DNA of 56,461 nucleotides from Nakamurella leprariae (GCF_016918035.1 NZ_JAERWK010000011.1:1-56461); one strand, 5' to 3'; positions 1 to 12,837 are shown, counted from the first letter of the stretch. The notes: generated from the sequence alone by a model not told the origin. Program-made: numbers and translations.

Positions 1-21
1 CCCCACGGCCGGGGTGACTGG

Positions 22-708
22 TCAGGTCGTCCGAGCAGGTGTCCCGGCCTCGATGCGGGCCACGAGCTCTGCCGCCGTGCTGCCGAACGTCTCCCGGATC
101 CGGGCGCCGTCCGGACCGAGGTCGAACACGGCGTGGTCGGTGTAGACGCGGTGCACGCACCCGATGCCGGTGAGCGGATAGGTGCACTGGGGCACCAGCT
201 TCGGGGTGCCGTCCTTGGCGAACAGGGTCATCACGACGAACACCTGCTTGGCGCCGATGGCCAGGTCCATGGCGCCACCGACCGCCGGGATGGCGTCCGG
301 AGCGCCGGTGTGCCAGTTGGCCAGGTCGCCGGTGGTCGAGACCTGGAAGGCGCCGAGCACGCAGACGTCGAGGTGGCCGCCGCGCATCATCGCGAACGAG
401 TCAGCGTGGTGGAAGTACGCGGCGCCGGGCAGCTCGGTGACCGGGATCTTGCCGGCGTTGGTCAGGTCCGGGTCGATCTGGTCTCCGACGGCGGCGGGAC
501 CCATGTTCAGCATGCCGTTCTCGGTGTGCAGCACGACGCCGGCGGTCGGGTCCAGGTGCTCGGCGACCAGCGTCGGCTGCCCGATGCCCAGGTTGACGTA
601 CGCGCCGGCCGGGATGTCCCGGGCGATGAGCGCGGCCAGCTCGTTCTTGTCCAACGGATGGTCGGCCGTCATGGGGGCCCCGGCCGGATCGATCTGCTGT
701 GCGGTCAC
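22..708 (-). CDS. pcaJ: 3-oxoacid (3-oxoadipate) CoA-transferase subunit B
   Basis: Subunit B (228 aa) of a heteromeric CoA-transferase that would move CoA from succinyl-CoA to 3-oxoadipate in the cytoplasm. The ENGMLNMGP motif at about residues 63–71 carries the family's catalytic glutamate (E63). The GTG start overlaps the stop of pcaI by four bases (GTGA), which indicates translational coupling. A second in-frame ATG at 672 is possible but has no better ribosome binding site. It is the last gene of pcaF-pcaI-pcaJ. Acetoacetate:succinyl-CoA transferases look very similar; the PcaF-like thiolase next door favours the beta-ketoadipate assignment. Confidence 0.88.
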   Translation of the reverse strand: MTAQQIDPAGAPMTADHPLDKNELAALIARDIPAGAYVNLGIGQPTLVAEHLDPTAGVVLHTENGMLNMGPAAVGDQIDPDLTNAGKIPVTELPGAAYFHHADSFAMMRGGHLDVCVLGAFQVSTTGDLANWHTGAPDAIPAVGGAMDLAIGAKQVFVVMTLFAKDGTPKLVPQCTYPLTGIGCVHRVYTDHAVFDLGPDGARIRETFGSTAAELVARIEAGTPARTT

Positions 709-1360
709 ACCGCCACCACCTTGTCGACGTAGATAGCCGGAGTCACGACGGTCTCCGGGTCCAGCTGGCCGGTCTCGACGATCTCGTTGACCTGCGCGAC
801 GACGGTGGTCGCGGCGGTGGCCATCACCGGTCCGAAGTTCCGAGCCGTCTTGCGGTAGACCAGGTTCCCCATGCGATCGGCCCGGTGCGCGCCGATCAAC
901 GCGAGGTCGCCGCGCAGCGGCAGCTCCAGGACGTACTGCCGGCCGTCGATCTCACGGGTCTCCTTGCCCTCGGTCAGCAGCGTGCCGACGCCGGTCGGGG
1001 ACCAGAACCCGCCGATGCCGGCGCCGGCGGTCCGCATCCGCTCCGCGAGCGTTCCCTGCGGCACCACTTCGAGCTCGATCTTCCCGGCCCGGTACAGCCC
1101 GTCGAACACCCAGGAGTCGCTCTGCCGTGGGAACGAGCAGACGACCTTGCGCACCCGCCCGGCGGCCAGCAGCGCGGCCAGCCCGGTGTCGCCGTTCCCG
1201 GCGTTGTTCGACACGATCGTCAGGTCGGTGGCGCCCTGCCTGATCAGGGCGTCGATCAGGGGGACGGGCATGCCCGCCATCCCGAATCCACCGATCAGGA
1301 CGGTCGACCCGTCTTCGGTCCCGGCCACGGCCTCGTCGGTGTCACGGCAGATCACGGCGG

Positions 1361-1364
<4 letters not shown>
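705..1364 (-). CDS. pcaI: 3-oxoacid (3-oxoadipate) CoA-transferase subunit A
   Basis: Subunit A (219 aa) of the same CoA-transferase. It shows the GGFGMAG glycine-rich CoA-binding motif at residues 25–31 and the usual length for the alpha chain. Its ATG overlaps the thiolase stop codon (ATGA) and its own stop overlaps the pcaJ start, so the three genes are read as one coupled unit. Substrate specificity between 3-oxoadipate and acetoacetate cannot be read from the sequence; it is inferred from the neighbouring thiolase. Confidence 0.88.
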
Positions 1365-2602
<1,238 letters not shown>

Positions 2603-3037
2603 CCATACACGGAATGACCAATGTTCGCACCAATCAAGAGGTCACACGTCTCAATCTGGGTCCGGTCCAGGGGGAAGGCGACGTCTCCGCGTCTGCCTGG
2701 CCGTCGCGGTCCGGGTGCCGCGCATCGACGCGTCCGTCCGTGCCGTCCTCTCACGACGCCCACTGGCGCACGACCGCTCATCCGGGCCGAGCGAACGGCC
2801 GCGGAGCTGGTACCGGATCCATGGAGTCGCGACGGCTGCGTGATGCTCGTCCCACGAGGGCCGCGCCGACGGCCGCGACCAGCGGTCGCCGCGCGCCCGG
2901 GCCACCGCTGTCACCAGGCCCGACGCGCTCGGACGGCCCGTGCCGTCCGACGGGAGTCGGGTCGCCGTGGACGACCGCCCATCGGAGTCTCAGGCCCGAG
3001 TCCACCGCGCCGATCCCTTACCCTGGTGTCCACGAGC

Positions 3038-3058
3038 GAACTAACGAAGATTCGTATG
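3038..3058 (+). repeat. Operator-like 21-bp repeat, copy 1
   Basis: Begins GAACTAACGA and ends TTCGTATG. It contains the perfect 12-base palindrome ACGAAGATTCGT. It matches copy 2 at 18 of 21 positions. Such a pair with dyad symmetry suggests a transcription-factor site (for example TetR-type); the protein is unknown. Confidence 0.55.
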
Positions 3059-3107
3059 TCGGGTGATCGCTGCGAACTGCCGAGGATGTCGGACCGGTCT
3101 CGTGCGT

Positions 3108-3113
3108 TACAGT
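3108..3113 (+). promoter_or_regulatory. Possible -10 hexamer TACAGT
   Basis: TACAGT lies between the two 21-bp repeats and upstream of the carboxylase operon. The same hexamer appears in the rplN and infA promoters of this window. No good -35 is seen 16–18 bases upstream, so the call is weak. Confidence 0.3.
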
Positions 3114-3129
3114 CGTCGCTGCGTCAGGT

Positions 3130-3150
3130 GAACTAACGACGGTTCGCATG
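3130..3150 (+). repeat. Operator-like 21-bp repeat, copy 2
   Basis: Second copy, beginning GAACTAACGA and ending TTCGCATG, 92 bp after copy 1. Its inner dyad is less perfect (ACGACGGTTCGC). It lies just downstream of the TACAGT hexamer, where a bound repressor would block transcription. Confidence 0.55.
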
Positions 3151-3581
3151 ATCGGGCGATCGGCGCACCGGCGCCCGGGTCCTCAGCTGCAGGACAGCGG
3201 CTTGCGACTGCTCAATGTGGAGGCTGGCGTGACGGTGGTGACACTCCCGTCGGCGGTGACGTCCGACGCGGGCGGCGCACGCCGCGCCGTCGCGGTCGTG
3301 CCCTGGGTCGTGCCGTGGGACGCCCTCCGGTCCGCCGACATGACCGGCGCGACCGGTCCGATCCACTTCCACGTCGTGGCCACGGGGGCGACCGGACATC
3401 GATCCCTGATCGCCCCGAGCCGGTCCTCCGCCTCACCGGGACCGGCCGCCGAACCGGTGCGCCCGCGCACCGAGCTCACCCGAGGGGGGCCTCGAGACCG
3501 AGGTCCCGCTGTCGCTACGCTCCGCCGTGGCCGGGGCGACGACGCCACCGAGCCGAATCACTGGGATGGGAGCCCTACCCG

Positions 3582-5123
3582 ATGACCTCCAGCACCACAC
3601 CGTCCATCGCGGCCCTGATGAGTCTCGGTGGGCGTCCGGCCAACAGCCGCCGAGAGATCAAGATCATCGACACCACGTTGCGGGACGGGCACCAGAGTCT
3701 GTGGGCGACCCGGATGCGCACCGACCACATCGTCTCGATGATCGGGGACTTCGATCAGGTCGGGTTCGAACAGGTCGACCTGGTCGCGCCGATCCAGTTC
3801 GACGTGGCGGTGCGGTACCTCAAGGAGGATCCGTGGGAGCGGGTGCGACTGGCGCACCAGCACGCCCCGAACAGCAAGCTGCGGGCGTTGATCCGTTCCC
3901 GGAACATCGCCTCGTTCGACTTCCTGCCCGACGACGTCATCATGGCGTGGGTGGAGCAGTTGTACGCCAACGGGTTCCGCGTCATCGGGTCGTTCGACGG
4001 GTTGAACGACGTCGACAACATCGCCCCCGGCCTGCGGCGGGCCAAGGAGCTCGGCGCCTCGACCTTCGGGGCGGTGTCGTTCTGCGAGAGCCCGGTCCAC
4101 ACCGACGAGCTGTTCGTGGCCAAGGCGATCGAGCTCATCGAGAAGGCCGACGTCGACGCGATCATGCTCAAGGACGCCGGCGGACTGCTGACGCCGGACC
4201 GGGTGCGCACCCTGGTCCCGGCGTTGAAGGCGGTCATCGGGGATCGGCCGCTGGAGGTGCACACCCACTCGCTGACCGGGTTGGCGCCGTTGGTGTGCCT
4301 GGAAGCGGTGGAACTGGGTGCGGACGCGCTGCACCTGTCGATCGCCCCGCTGGCCACCGGGAACGCCCAGCCCTCGGTGCAGAACGTGGTGCGGGACCTG
4401 CGGGCGCTCGGCTACGTGGTGAACGTCGACGACGCCCGGATCGAGTCGATCAGCCAGCAGATCGCGGCGATCGCGGAGGCCGAGGGCAAGCCGCTGGGCG
4501 TGCCGGTCGAGTACAACGGTCTGCACTACATGCACCAGACGCCCGGCGGGATGCTGTCCAACTTCCGGTCGCAGCTGGCCACCGCGGGACTGTCGGACCG
4601 GTTCGACGAGCTGCTGCTCGAAGTCGCGCGCGTCCGGGAGGAGCTGGCCTTCCCGATCATGATCACCCCGTTCGCCCAGTTCGTGGGCACGCAGGCGGTC
4701 ATGAACGTGATGTCCGGTGAGCGGTACGCCGTGGTCCCCAACGAGATCAAGAAGTACGTCCTGGGCTACTACGGCGCCCTGCTGGCCGACATCGAGCCGG
4801 GGCTGCGCGAGAAGATCATCGCCAACGGTGCGTCCGACATCCCGCTGGAGCCCGCGCCCATTCCGCCGATGCTGCCCGGACTGCGTGAGCGGCACCCGGA
4901 GGAGAGCATCGACCTGCTGCTGCTGCGGGCGATGTTCGCCGGCTCGCAGGTGGACGAGATGAAGCGGACCGTCGCCGCCGGCGGCAATCCCGACGAGATC
5001 CCCCGCCCCGTGCTGGGTCTCGTGAAGGCTCTCTATGACATGAGCTCCACCGGCCGGCACTCGCTGACCGCCGGAGACCTGACCATCAGCATCGAACGAG
5101 GAGACGGAAACCATGCCGCTTGA
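3582..5123 (+). CDS. 5S-like carboxyltransferase (pyruvate/oxaloacetate) subunit
   Basis: HMG-CoA-lyase-like TIM barrel of 513 aa, homologous to the 5S subunit of transcarboxylase and to the carboxyltransferase domain of pyruvate carboxylase. The N-terminal IIDTTLRDGHQS motif carries the metal-binding aspartate, HTHS the two histidine ligands, and IMLKDAGG the lysine that is carbamylated in this family. The chosen ATG follows a GGGATGGGAG element by about ten bases. It overlaps the biotin carrier gene by 11 bases and is co-directed with a biotin carboxylase. With those partners the likely reaction is ATP-driven carboxylation of pyruvate to oxaloacetate, or the reverse decarboxylation; this is inference from gene context. 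Confidence 0.85.
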   Translation: MTSSTTPSIAALMSLGGRPANSRREIKIIDTTLRDGHQSLWATRMRTDHIVSMIGDFDQVGFEQVDLVAPIQFDVAVRYLKEDPWERVRLAHQHAPNSKLRALIRSRNIASFDFLPDDVIMAWVEQLYANGFRVIGSFDGLNDVDNIAPGLRRAKELGASTFGAVSFCESPVHTDELFVAKAIELIEKADVDAIMLKDAGGLLTPDRVRTLVPALKAVIGDRPLEVHTHSLTGLAPLVCLEAVELGADALHLSIAPLATGNAQPSVQNVVRDLRALGYVVNVDDARIESISQQIAAIAEAEGKPLGVPVEYNGLHYMHQTPGGMLSNFRSQLATAGLSDRFDELLLEVARVREELAFPIMITPFAQFVGTQAVMNVMSGERYAVVPNEIKKYVLGYYGALLADIEPGLREKIIANGASDIPLEPAPIPPMLPGLRERHPEESIDLLLLRAMFAGSQVDEMKRTVAAGGNPDEIPRPVLGLVKALYDMSSTGRHSLTAGDLTISIERGDGNHAA

Positions 5124-5658
5124 TCCGCCGGACATCCGGGAGCTCAAGGCGATCGTCGACTGGGTGAACCTGGCCCAGGACGTCCGTGAACTGTCCATCA
5201 AGATCGGCGACGTCGAGCTGTTCGTCTCGCGCGACGGTCACCGCAACGGCGCCGCCGCCCCGGCTGCGGCCGCCCCGGCCCCCGCCGCGGCTCCGGCCGC
5301 TGCGGCGACTCCGGCGCCCGCTGCGGCTCCGGCGCCTGCTGCAGCGCCCGCCCAGATCTCGGTCGTGGACCGGGTCGAGAGCGAGGTGTTCGAGGCGGAC
5401 ATGCTGGCCGCCAACGAGGTGCTGGTCACCGCGCCGATGATCGGGACGTTCTACTCCTCGCCGAAGCCCGGTGACCCGGCGTTCGTCTCGGTGGGTGACA
5501 CCGTCACGGCCAGCACCGTGGTCGGGATCGTCGAGGTCATGAAGCTCATGAACAACCTCGAGGCCAAGGTGGAGGGCACGGTGGCCCGGATCCTGGTCGA
5601 GAACGAGGCGGCCGTGGAGTTCGGGCAGCCCCTGATGGTGATCACTCGCCATGGCTGA
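5113..5658 (+). CDS. accB: Biotin carboxyl carrier protein
   Basis: AccB-like carrier of 181 aa. An N-terminal segment (residues 1–45, PPDIRELKAIVDWVNLAQ) resembles the AccB oligomerisation region. An Ala/Pro-rich flexible linker covers about residues 47–81, and a biotinyl domain about 103–180. The biotin-accepting lysine is K144 in EVMKLMN. It overlaps the upstream carboxyltransferase gene by 11 bases and the downstream biotin carboxylase by 8. The symbol reflects sequence type only; here the carrier probably serves the 5S-like subunit rather than acetyl-CoA carboxylase. Confidence 0.9.
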   Translation: MPLDPPDIRELKAIVDWVNLAQDVRELSIKIGDVELFVSRDGHRNGAAAPAAAAPAPAAAPAAAATPAPAAAPAPAAAPAQISVVDRVESEVFEADMLAANEVLVTAPMIGTFYSSPKPGDPAFVSVGDTVTASTVVGIVEVMKLMNNLEAKVEGTVARILVENEAAVEFGQPLMVITRHG

Positions 5659-7012
5659 ACCGCTGCGCAGCGTCCTGATCGCGAACCGTGGCGAGATCGC
5701 GCTGCGGATCGTGCGGGCCTGCCGGGAGCTGGGCATCCGGAGCGTCCTGGCCTACTCCGAGGCCGACAAGGACTCTCTGCCGGTCCAGCTGGCCGATCAG
5801 GCCGTCTGCATCGGCCCCGCCCCGGTCAAGTCCAGCTACCGCAACGCGGTCGCCATCATCAGCGCCGCGCAGGCCTACAAGGTGGACGCGATCCACCCCG
5901 GGTACGGCTTCCTGTCCGAGAACGCGGACTTCGCCAAGTTGTGCGAAGAGCAGGGTGTCGGTTTCGTCGGCCCCTCGTCCGACATCATCCGTCGGATGGG
6001 CGACAAGATCGAGGCCAAGATCATCGCCCGTCGCGCCGGCGTTCCCACCGTTCCCGGTTCGGTGGGCGCGATCGCCGAGTACGAGGAGGCCCGCGCGGTT
6101 GCCGCCGACGTCGGCTTCCCGCTGCTCATCAAGGCGGCGGCCGGCGGCGGCGGCCGCGGTATGCGGGTGGTGCCCACTGCGGACACCCTCGAGAAGGACC
6201 TGGCCGAGATCATGTCCGAGGCCGAGGTCGCCTTCGGTGACCCGTCGGTGTACATCGAGCGGTACCTCACCGACATCCGACACGTCGAGATCCAGGTCAT
6301 CTCCGACGGCACCACCGTGCTGTCGGTGGGGGAGCGGGACTGCACCGCCCAGCGCCGCAACCAGAAGCTGGTCGAGGAGTCGCCCTCGCCGGCGCTGGAC
6401 GACACCCTGCGCAAGGGACTGTCCGAGGCCGCTGTCGCGCTGTGCCGGGAGGTCGGCTACACCAACGCCGGCACGGTGGAGTTCGTGTTCGACAACGTCG
6501 AGCGCACCTACTACTTCATCGAGATGAACACCCGCATCCAGGTGGAGCACCCGGTGTCCGAGATGGTGTCGGGCATCGATCTGATCAAGCTCCAGCTCCA
6601 GATCGCCGGTGGGCAGCCGCTGACCATCACCCAGGACGATGTCGTCCTGACCGGTCACGCGATCGAATGCCGGATCAACGCCGAGGACCCGGACCGCGGG
6701 TTCGCTCCCGGCCCCGGCCGCATCAGCGCGTTCCGCGCTCCGGGCGGCCCGGGTGTCCGGATGGACACCCACATCCAGGCCGGGTACTCCATCCCCCCGT
6801 TCTACGACTCCATGATCGGCAAGCTGATCTGCTGGGGCGCCGACCGGGACGAAGCGATCGCGCGGGCGCTGGGCGCCCTCGGTGAACTGGTCGTTGACGG
6901 TGTCACCACCACCGCCGCGTTCCACCAGCGCATCCTGTCCAGCGACGGGTTCCGCAGCGGGGAGTTCAACACCGCGTTCGTCGCTGAACTGCTGGACGGC
7001 CGCGCCACCTGA
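5651..7012 (+). CDS. accC: Biotin carboxylase
   Basis: ATP-grasp biotin carboxylase of 453 aa, the normal AccC length. It would carboxylate biotin on the carrier using ATP and bicarbonate. The glycine-rich ATP loop is KAAAGGGGRGMRVV, ERDCTAQRRNQKLVEESPS is the conserved lid-region motif, and EMNTRIQVEHPVSE holds the metal-binding glutamates and catalytic residues. The ATG overlaps the carrier stop by 8 bases. A perfect 11-bp hairpin lies about 20 bases after its stop, so it closes the three-gene operon. It could also serve another acyl-CoA carboxylase encoded elsewhere. Confidence 0.93.
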   Translation: MAEPLRSVLIANRGEIALRIVRACRELGIRSVLAYSEADKDSLPVQLADQAVCIGPAPVKSSYRNAVAIISAAQAYKVDAIHPGYGFLSENADFAKLCEEQGVGFVGPSSDIIRRMGDKIEAKIIARRAGVPTVPGSVGAIAEYEEARAVAADVGFPLLIKAAAGGGGRGMRVVPTADTLEKDLAEIMSEAEVAFGDPSVYIERYLTDIRHVEIQVISDGTTVLSVGERDCTAQRRNQKLVEESPSPALDDTLRKGLSEAAVALCREVGYTNAGTVEFVFDNVERTYYFIEMNTRIQVEHPVSEMVSGIDLIKLQLQIAGGQPLTITQDDVVLTGHAIECRINAEDPDRGFAPGPGRISAFRAPGGPGVRMDTHIQAGYSIPPFYDSMIGKLICWGADRDEAIARALGALGELVVDGVTTTAAFHQRILSSDGFRSGEFNTAFVAELLDGRAT

Positions 7013-7032
7013 GCGCGGCGGCAACCCGACCC

Positions 7033-7065
7033 GCCCCGATCGCACTCGTTGAGCGCGATCGGGGC
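7033..7065 (+). terminator. Hairpin after accC
   Basis: Perfect 11-bp stem GCCCCGATCGC/GCGATCGGGGC with an 11-base loop, 20 bases past the accC stop. There is no U-tract, which is common in GC-rich actinobacteria. Confidence 0.7.
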
Positions 7066-7691
7066 GTTCGGCGTTCCGTGGCCCGGAGGTCGGCCACGGC
7101 CGCATCGGCGAGTCGGCGGTGAGACGGACGGTGAGCGGCCGCCAGGACGACGTCCGTGCCCGGCCCAGCCCGTTCCCAGTCCGAGGTCTGGTCCGACCCG
7201 TCGTCGAGGCGAGTAGACTGGTCGCCGGAAGGACCCAGTGTGCAGGCGGGTGCCGTCAACTCCGGTTGGGCGCCCTGCCGGTCGGTTCGGATCTCCGAGC
7301 CGGCCATTGCCATCCGGTGATCCGATCGAGTTTGCCCGGGGTCGGTGGCCGCGGGTAGTCTTCTCGGTTGGCCCACTTGACTGGGTCGACGACGCATGCC
7401 TGCAGCTCGGGTGGCGTCGTCCGGATCGGATGGGCGCCGCAGCGGCCCCGGGGGATCGCGAGCACCGGCCGTATCGGTGTCCAGCGGCTCGGGTGCGGTG
7501 GGGGCGGCCGGGAGGTCCGGCGGTGTGGTCCTGCGGGGCCGCCACCGTTCCACCGGCTCCGTCCACCGGGCCGGTCCGCACGAGCGGGCCGACCGGCAGC
7601 GCCGCCCGTACGACCCGATCAACGACGTCCGACCCGGTCGATCGCCCTCGACGCCGACCACGTACCTGAACAGGAAGAAGTCGCCCGCGCC
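7066..7691. other. Intergenic region and rpsL leader
   Basis: About 625 bp between the carboxylase operon terminator and rpsL. I see no gene. A promoter-like pair lies at 7332–7361, which would leave an untranslated leader of about 325 bases. TAGACT at 7214 and TTGACT at 7377 are weaker promoter fragments without good partners. Confidence 0.5.
7332..7361 (+). promoter_or_regulatory. Putative rpsL promoter
   Basis: TTGCCC (-35) and TAGTCT (-10) are separated by 18 bases. The -35 is identical to the one proposed for rplN in this window. No experimental start is known. Confidence 0.5.
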
Positions 7692-8066
7692 ATGCCCACG
7701 ATTCAGCAGTTGGTCCGCAAGGGCCGCACCGACAAGGTCGGCAAGACCAAGACGCCGGCCCTCAAGGGAAGTCCTCAGCGTCGGGGCGTGTGCACCCGCG
7801 TGTACACCACCACCCCGAAGAAGCCGAACTCCGCGCTGCGCAAGGTCGCCCGCGTCCGGCTGACCAGCTCGGTCGAGGTCACCGCCTACATCCCCGGCGA
7901 GGGTCACAACCTGCAGGAGCACTCGATCGTGCTCGTCCGCGGCGGTCGTGTGAAGGACCTGCCCGGCGTGCGCTACAAGATCATCCGCGGCTCGCTGGAC
8001 ACCCAGGGTGTCAAGAACCGCAAGCAGGCCCGCAGCCGGTACGGCGCGAAGAAGGAGAAGAGCTGA
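7692..8066 (+). CDS. rpsL: 30S ribosomal protein S12
   Basis: S12 of 124 aa, near the ribosomal decoding centre. It contains the invariant [12 protein letters not shown] loop and the [12 protein letters not shown] loop. The lysines at the classic streptomycin-resistance positions are wild type. The ATG follows an AGGAAGAAG element. It is the first gene of the str operon and ends one base before the rpsG start. Confidence 0.98.
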   Translation: MPTIQQLVRKGRTDKVGKTKTPALKGSPQRRGVCTRVYTTTPKKPNSALRKVARVRLTSSVEVTAYIPGEGHNLQEHSIVLVRGGRVKDLPGVRYKIIRGSLDTQGVKNRKQARSRYGAKKEKS

Positions 8067-8067
8067 C

Positions 8068-8538
8068 ATGCCCCGCAAGGGTCCTGCACCGAAGCGGCCG
8101 TTGATGGCCGACCCGGTCTACAACTCGCCGCTGGTCACCCAGCTGGTCAACAAGGTCCTGCTGGACGGCAAGCGCTCCATCGCGCAGTCCATCGTCTACG
8201 GCGCCCTCGAGGGCTGCCGGGAGAAGACCGGGACCGATCCGGTCGTCACCCTCAAGCGCGCGCTGGACAACGTCCGCCCGTCGCTGGAGGTGCGCAGCCG
8301 CCGCGTCGGTGGCGCCACCTACCAGGTGCCGGTCGAGGTGCGCACCGCACGGCAGACCACGCTGGCCCTGCGCTGGCTGGTCGGCTACTCCAAGGCCCGC
8401 CGCGAGAAGACCATGACCGAGCGGCTGATGAACGAGCTGCTGGATGCGTCCAACGGTCTCGGCGCCTCGGTGAAGCGTCGCGAGGACACGCACAAGATGG
8501 CCGAGTCGAACAAGGCGTTCGCGCACTACCGCTGGTGA
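8068..8538 (+). CDS. rpsG: 30S ribosomal protein S7
   Basis: S7 of 156 aa, which nucleates assembly of the small-subunit head and binds the 3' domain of 16S rRNA. The N-terminus [10 protein letters not shown] and the block [19 protein letters not shown] are typical. The GAAGGAGAAG ribosome binding site lies inside the end of rpsL, with only one base between the genes. A 120-bp gap with small GC-rich inverted repeats separates it from fusA. Confidence 0.98.
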   Translation: MPRKGPAPKRPLMADPVYNSPLVTQLVNKVLLDGKRSIAQSIVYGALEGCREKTGTDPVVTLKRALDNVRPSLEVRSRRVGGATYQVPVEVRTARQTTLALRWLVGYSKARREKTMTERLMNELLDASNGLGASVKRREDTHKMAESNKAFAHYRW

Positions 8539-8658
8539 GTGCGGGGCCGGCCCCGGTGACCCCGGCGGCCGGCCTCGACAGCGCCATTCCCGATCGGGCC
8601 GGGTGTCGTGCCCGAGCCGATCACACATCGCTGCTTCTCCAAGAGGAAGACACCACAC

Positions 8659-10755
<2,097 letters not shown>

Positions 10756-11066
10756 GCACCGCAGGGAGCGCCAGCGAGTGAGGAGCGGAGCTCGCCGGTG
10801 GCCTTGGCAAGAGAACACTGCGAAGGCCACCGGCGCGCCAGCGCCGGATCCGCGCGCCGACTGCACAACTGAATCCGAGTGGTGACGGGGTGCAACCGTG
10901 CGCCCCGTACCCTCATCCAAGTCGTGACGTGTGTGGGCGACCGCGCGCGTACCGGGTCCGGTACCGACCATCGGTGCCGGTCCAGATCCACCGATCCGAC
11001 GCCCTGACGACCTCATCACCACCGCAGTCGCATGGCGCAATTCAGATCCCTGAGGAGGGACACGCA
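10756..11066. other. fusA–tuf intergenic region
   Basis: 311 bp without a gene. It begins with a perfect hairpin (10793–10835). TACCCT at 10908 could be a -10 element for tuf, but no convincing -35 accompanies it. The rest is leader up to the GAGGAGGGA ribosome binding site of tuf. Confidence 0.45.
10793..10835 (+). terminator. Hairpin between fusA and tuf
   Basis: Perfect 13-bp stem (CGCCGGTGGCCTT/AAGGCCACCGGCG) with a 17-base loop, 37 bases after the fusA stop. It may be a partial terminator or attenuator that lets tuf be expressed independently. Confidence 0.6.
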
Positions 11067-12260
<1,194 letters not shown>

Positions 12261-12265
12261 GCTGA

Positions 12266-12285
12266 CGCGGGGGCATGCCCCCGCG
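12266..12285. terminator. First hairpin after tuf
   Basis: A perfect 20-base palindrome of the form CGCGGGGG-CATG-CCCCCGCG, five bases after the tuf stop codon. Confidence 0.65.
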
Positions 12286-12300
12286 CCCGCGCACGCGGCG

Positions 12301-12336
12301 AACGGCCCCGTCCTGCTGATGCAGGGCGGGGCCGTT
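12301..12336. terminator. Strong bidirectional terminator hairpin
   Basis: Outer 10-bp stem AACGGCCCCG/CGGGGCCGTT continues after one mismatch into CCTGC/GCAGG, closed by a four-base loop. It sits between tuf (plus) and the small minus-strand gene at 12367, so it can serve both strands. Confidence 0.75.
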
Positions 12337-12366
12337 CGGCGTTCCGGGGGAGCGGTGGTGCCGTGG

Positions 12367-12531
12367 TCACCGCTCCAGCACGAACCGCAGCGCGCCCCAG
12401 GCGATGATCGTGGTGAGGGTCGTCCAGACCACGATGGCGATGCCCTGCCACAGCAGCACCCAGCGCTCGCTGACCCCGCTCGCGACCAGGATGGCCTGCA
12501 GGTTGGTGACGAGCTGGTCCAGCCAGTCCAT
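12367..12531 (-). CDS. Small single-pass membrane protein, 54 aa
   Basis: Unrecognised small protein beginning MDWLDQLVTNLQAIL. One hydrophobic segment (about residues 24–50, VLLWQGIAIVVWTTLTTIIAWGAL) predicts a membrane span followed by a short RFVLER tail. I chose this ATG because a GAAGGAG ribosome binding site lies eight bases upstream. A longer in-frame reading up to 12789 would add a proline/arginine-rich stretch of low plausibility. It is downstream of and in the same direction as the formate dehydrogenase genes, about 300 bp away. No function can be assigned. Confidence 0.65.
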   Translation of the reverse strand: MDWLDQLVTNLQAILVASGVSERWVLLWQGIAIVVWTTLTTIIAWGALRFVLER

Positions 12532-12837
12532 GACGACGCTCCTTCGGTTCGGATCGCATGAGGTGCGCGCCGTTCCCGGGCGTGCGGGGACGCCGCACGA
12601 CCCGGCCGGACGCAATCCGGGGTGGGGATGACGCGGTCGCCCCGCCGTCAGCGGGCCGTGCCTCGGGATCAGGCCAGTTCCGCCCGGACCCGCTGCAGCC
12701 GCTCGATGGTGGCCTGCAGCTCCGCGTCCAGCGCGAGCAGCGCCGGTTCCTCCCGGTGCCGGGACCATTGACAACCATGTGGTCACCACAGGGTCAAGGG
12801 CACCGCCCGGAATTTCCGCCGAGCCGGCGGAGCAGGA
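12532..12837. other. Intergenic region with palindrome and orphan coding-like fragment
   Basis: About 306 bp between the small membrane protein gene and fdhC. It contains a 13-base palindrome (12778–12790). A minus-strand fragment of about 37 codons ends at a stop at 12669–12671. Its helical translation (ALDAELQATIERLQRVRAEL) resembles the C-terminal coiled coil of a regulator, but it has no start codon. It may be a decayed gene end. Confidence 0.4.
12778..12790. promoter_or_regulatory. Operator-like palindrome TGTGGT-C-ACCACA
   Basis: Perfect 13-base dyad just downstream of fdhC. On the minus strand it is flanked by TTGACC and TTGTCA. Its half-sites equal those of the lut operator at 38912, though with a one-base rather than three-base centre. 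Confidence 0.4.

Larger units (their letters stand above)
2603..3581. other. Divergent intergenic region, about 980 bp
   Basis: No convincing gene is present; short open frames here have arginine/proline-rich low-complexity translations. It separates the divergent pca and carboxylase operons. It holds two near-identical 21-bp repeats (3038 and 3130) around a TACAGT hexamer, and an ATTGG direct-repeat pair near 2610–2630 upstream of pcaF. Confidence 0.6.

Noticed and set aside
3148-3585. Possible 145-aa gene before the carboxyltransferase
   Set aside because: No ribosome binding site, low-complexity Arg/Pro/Ala translation, and it overlaps the regulatory repeat and the start of the next gene.
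12669-12790. Short coiled-coil frame as a real gene
   Set aside because: It lacks any start codon in frame after an upstream stop, so it is kept only as a possible remnant.
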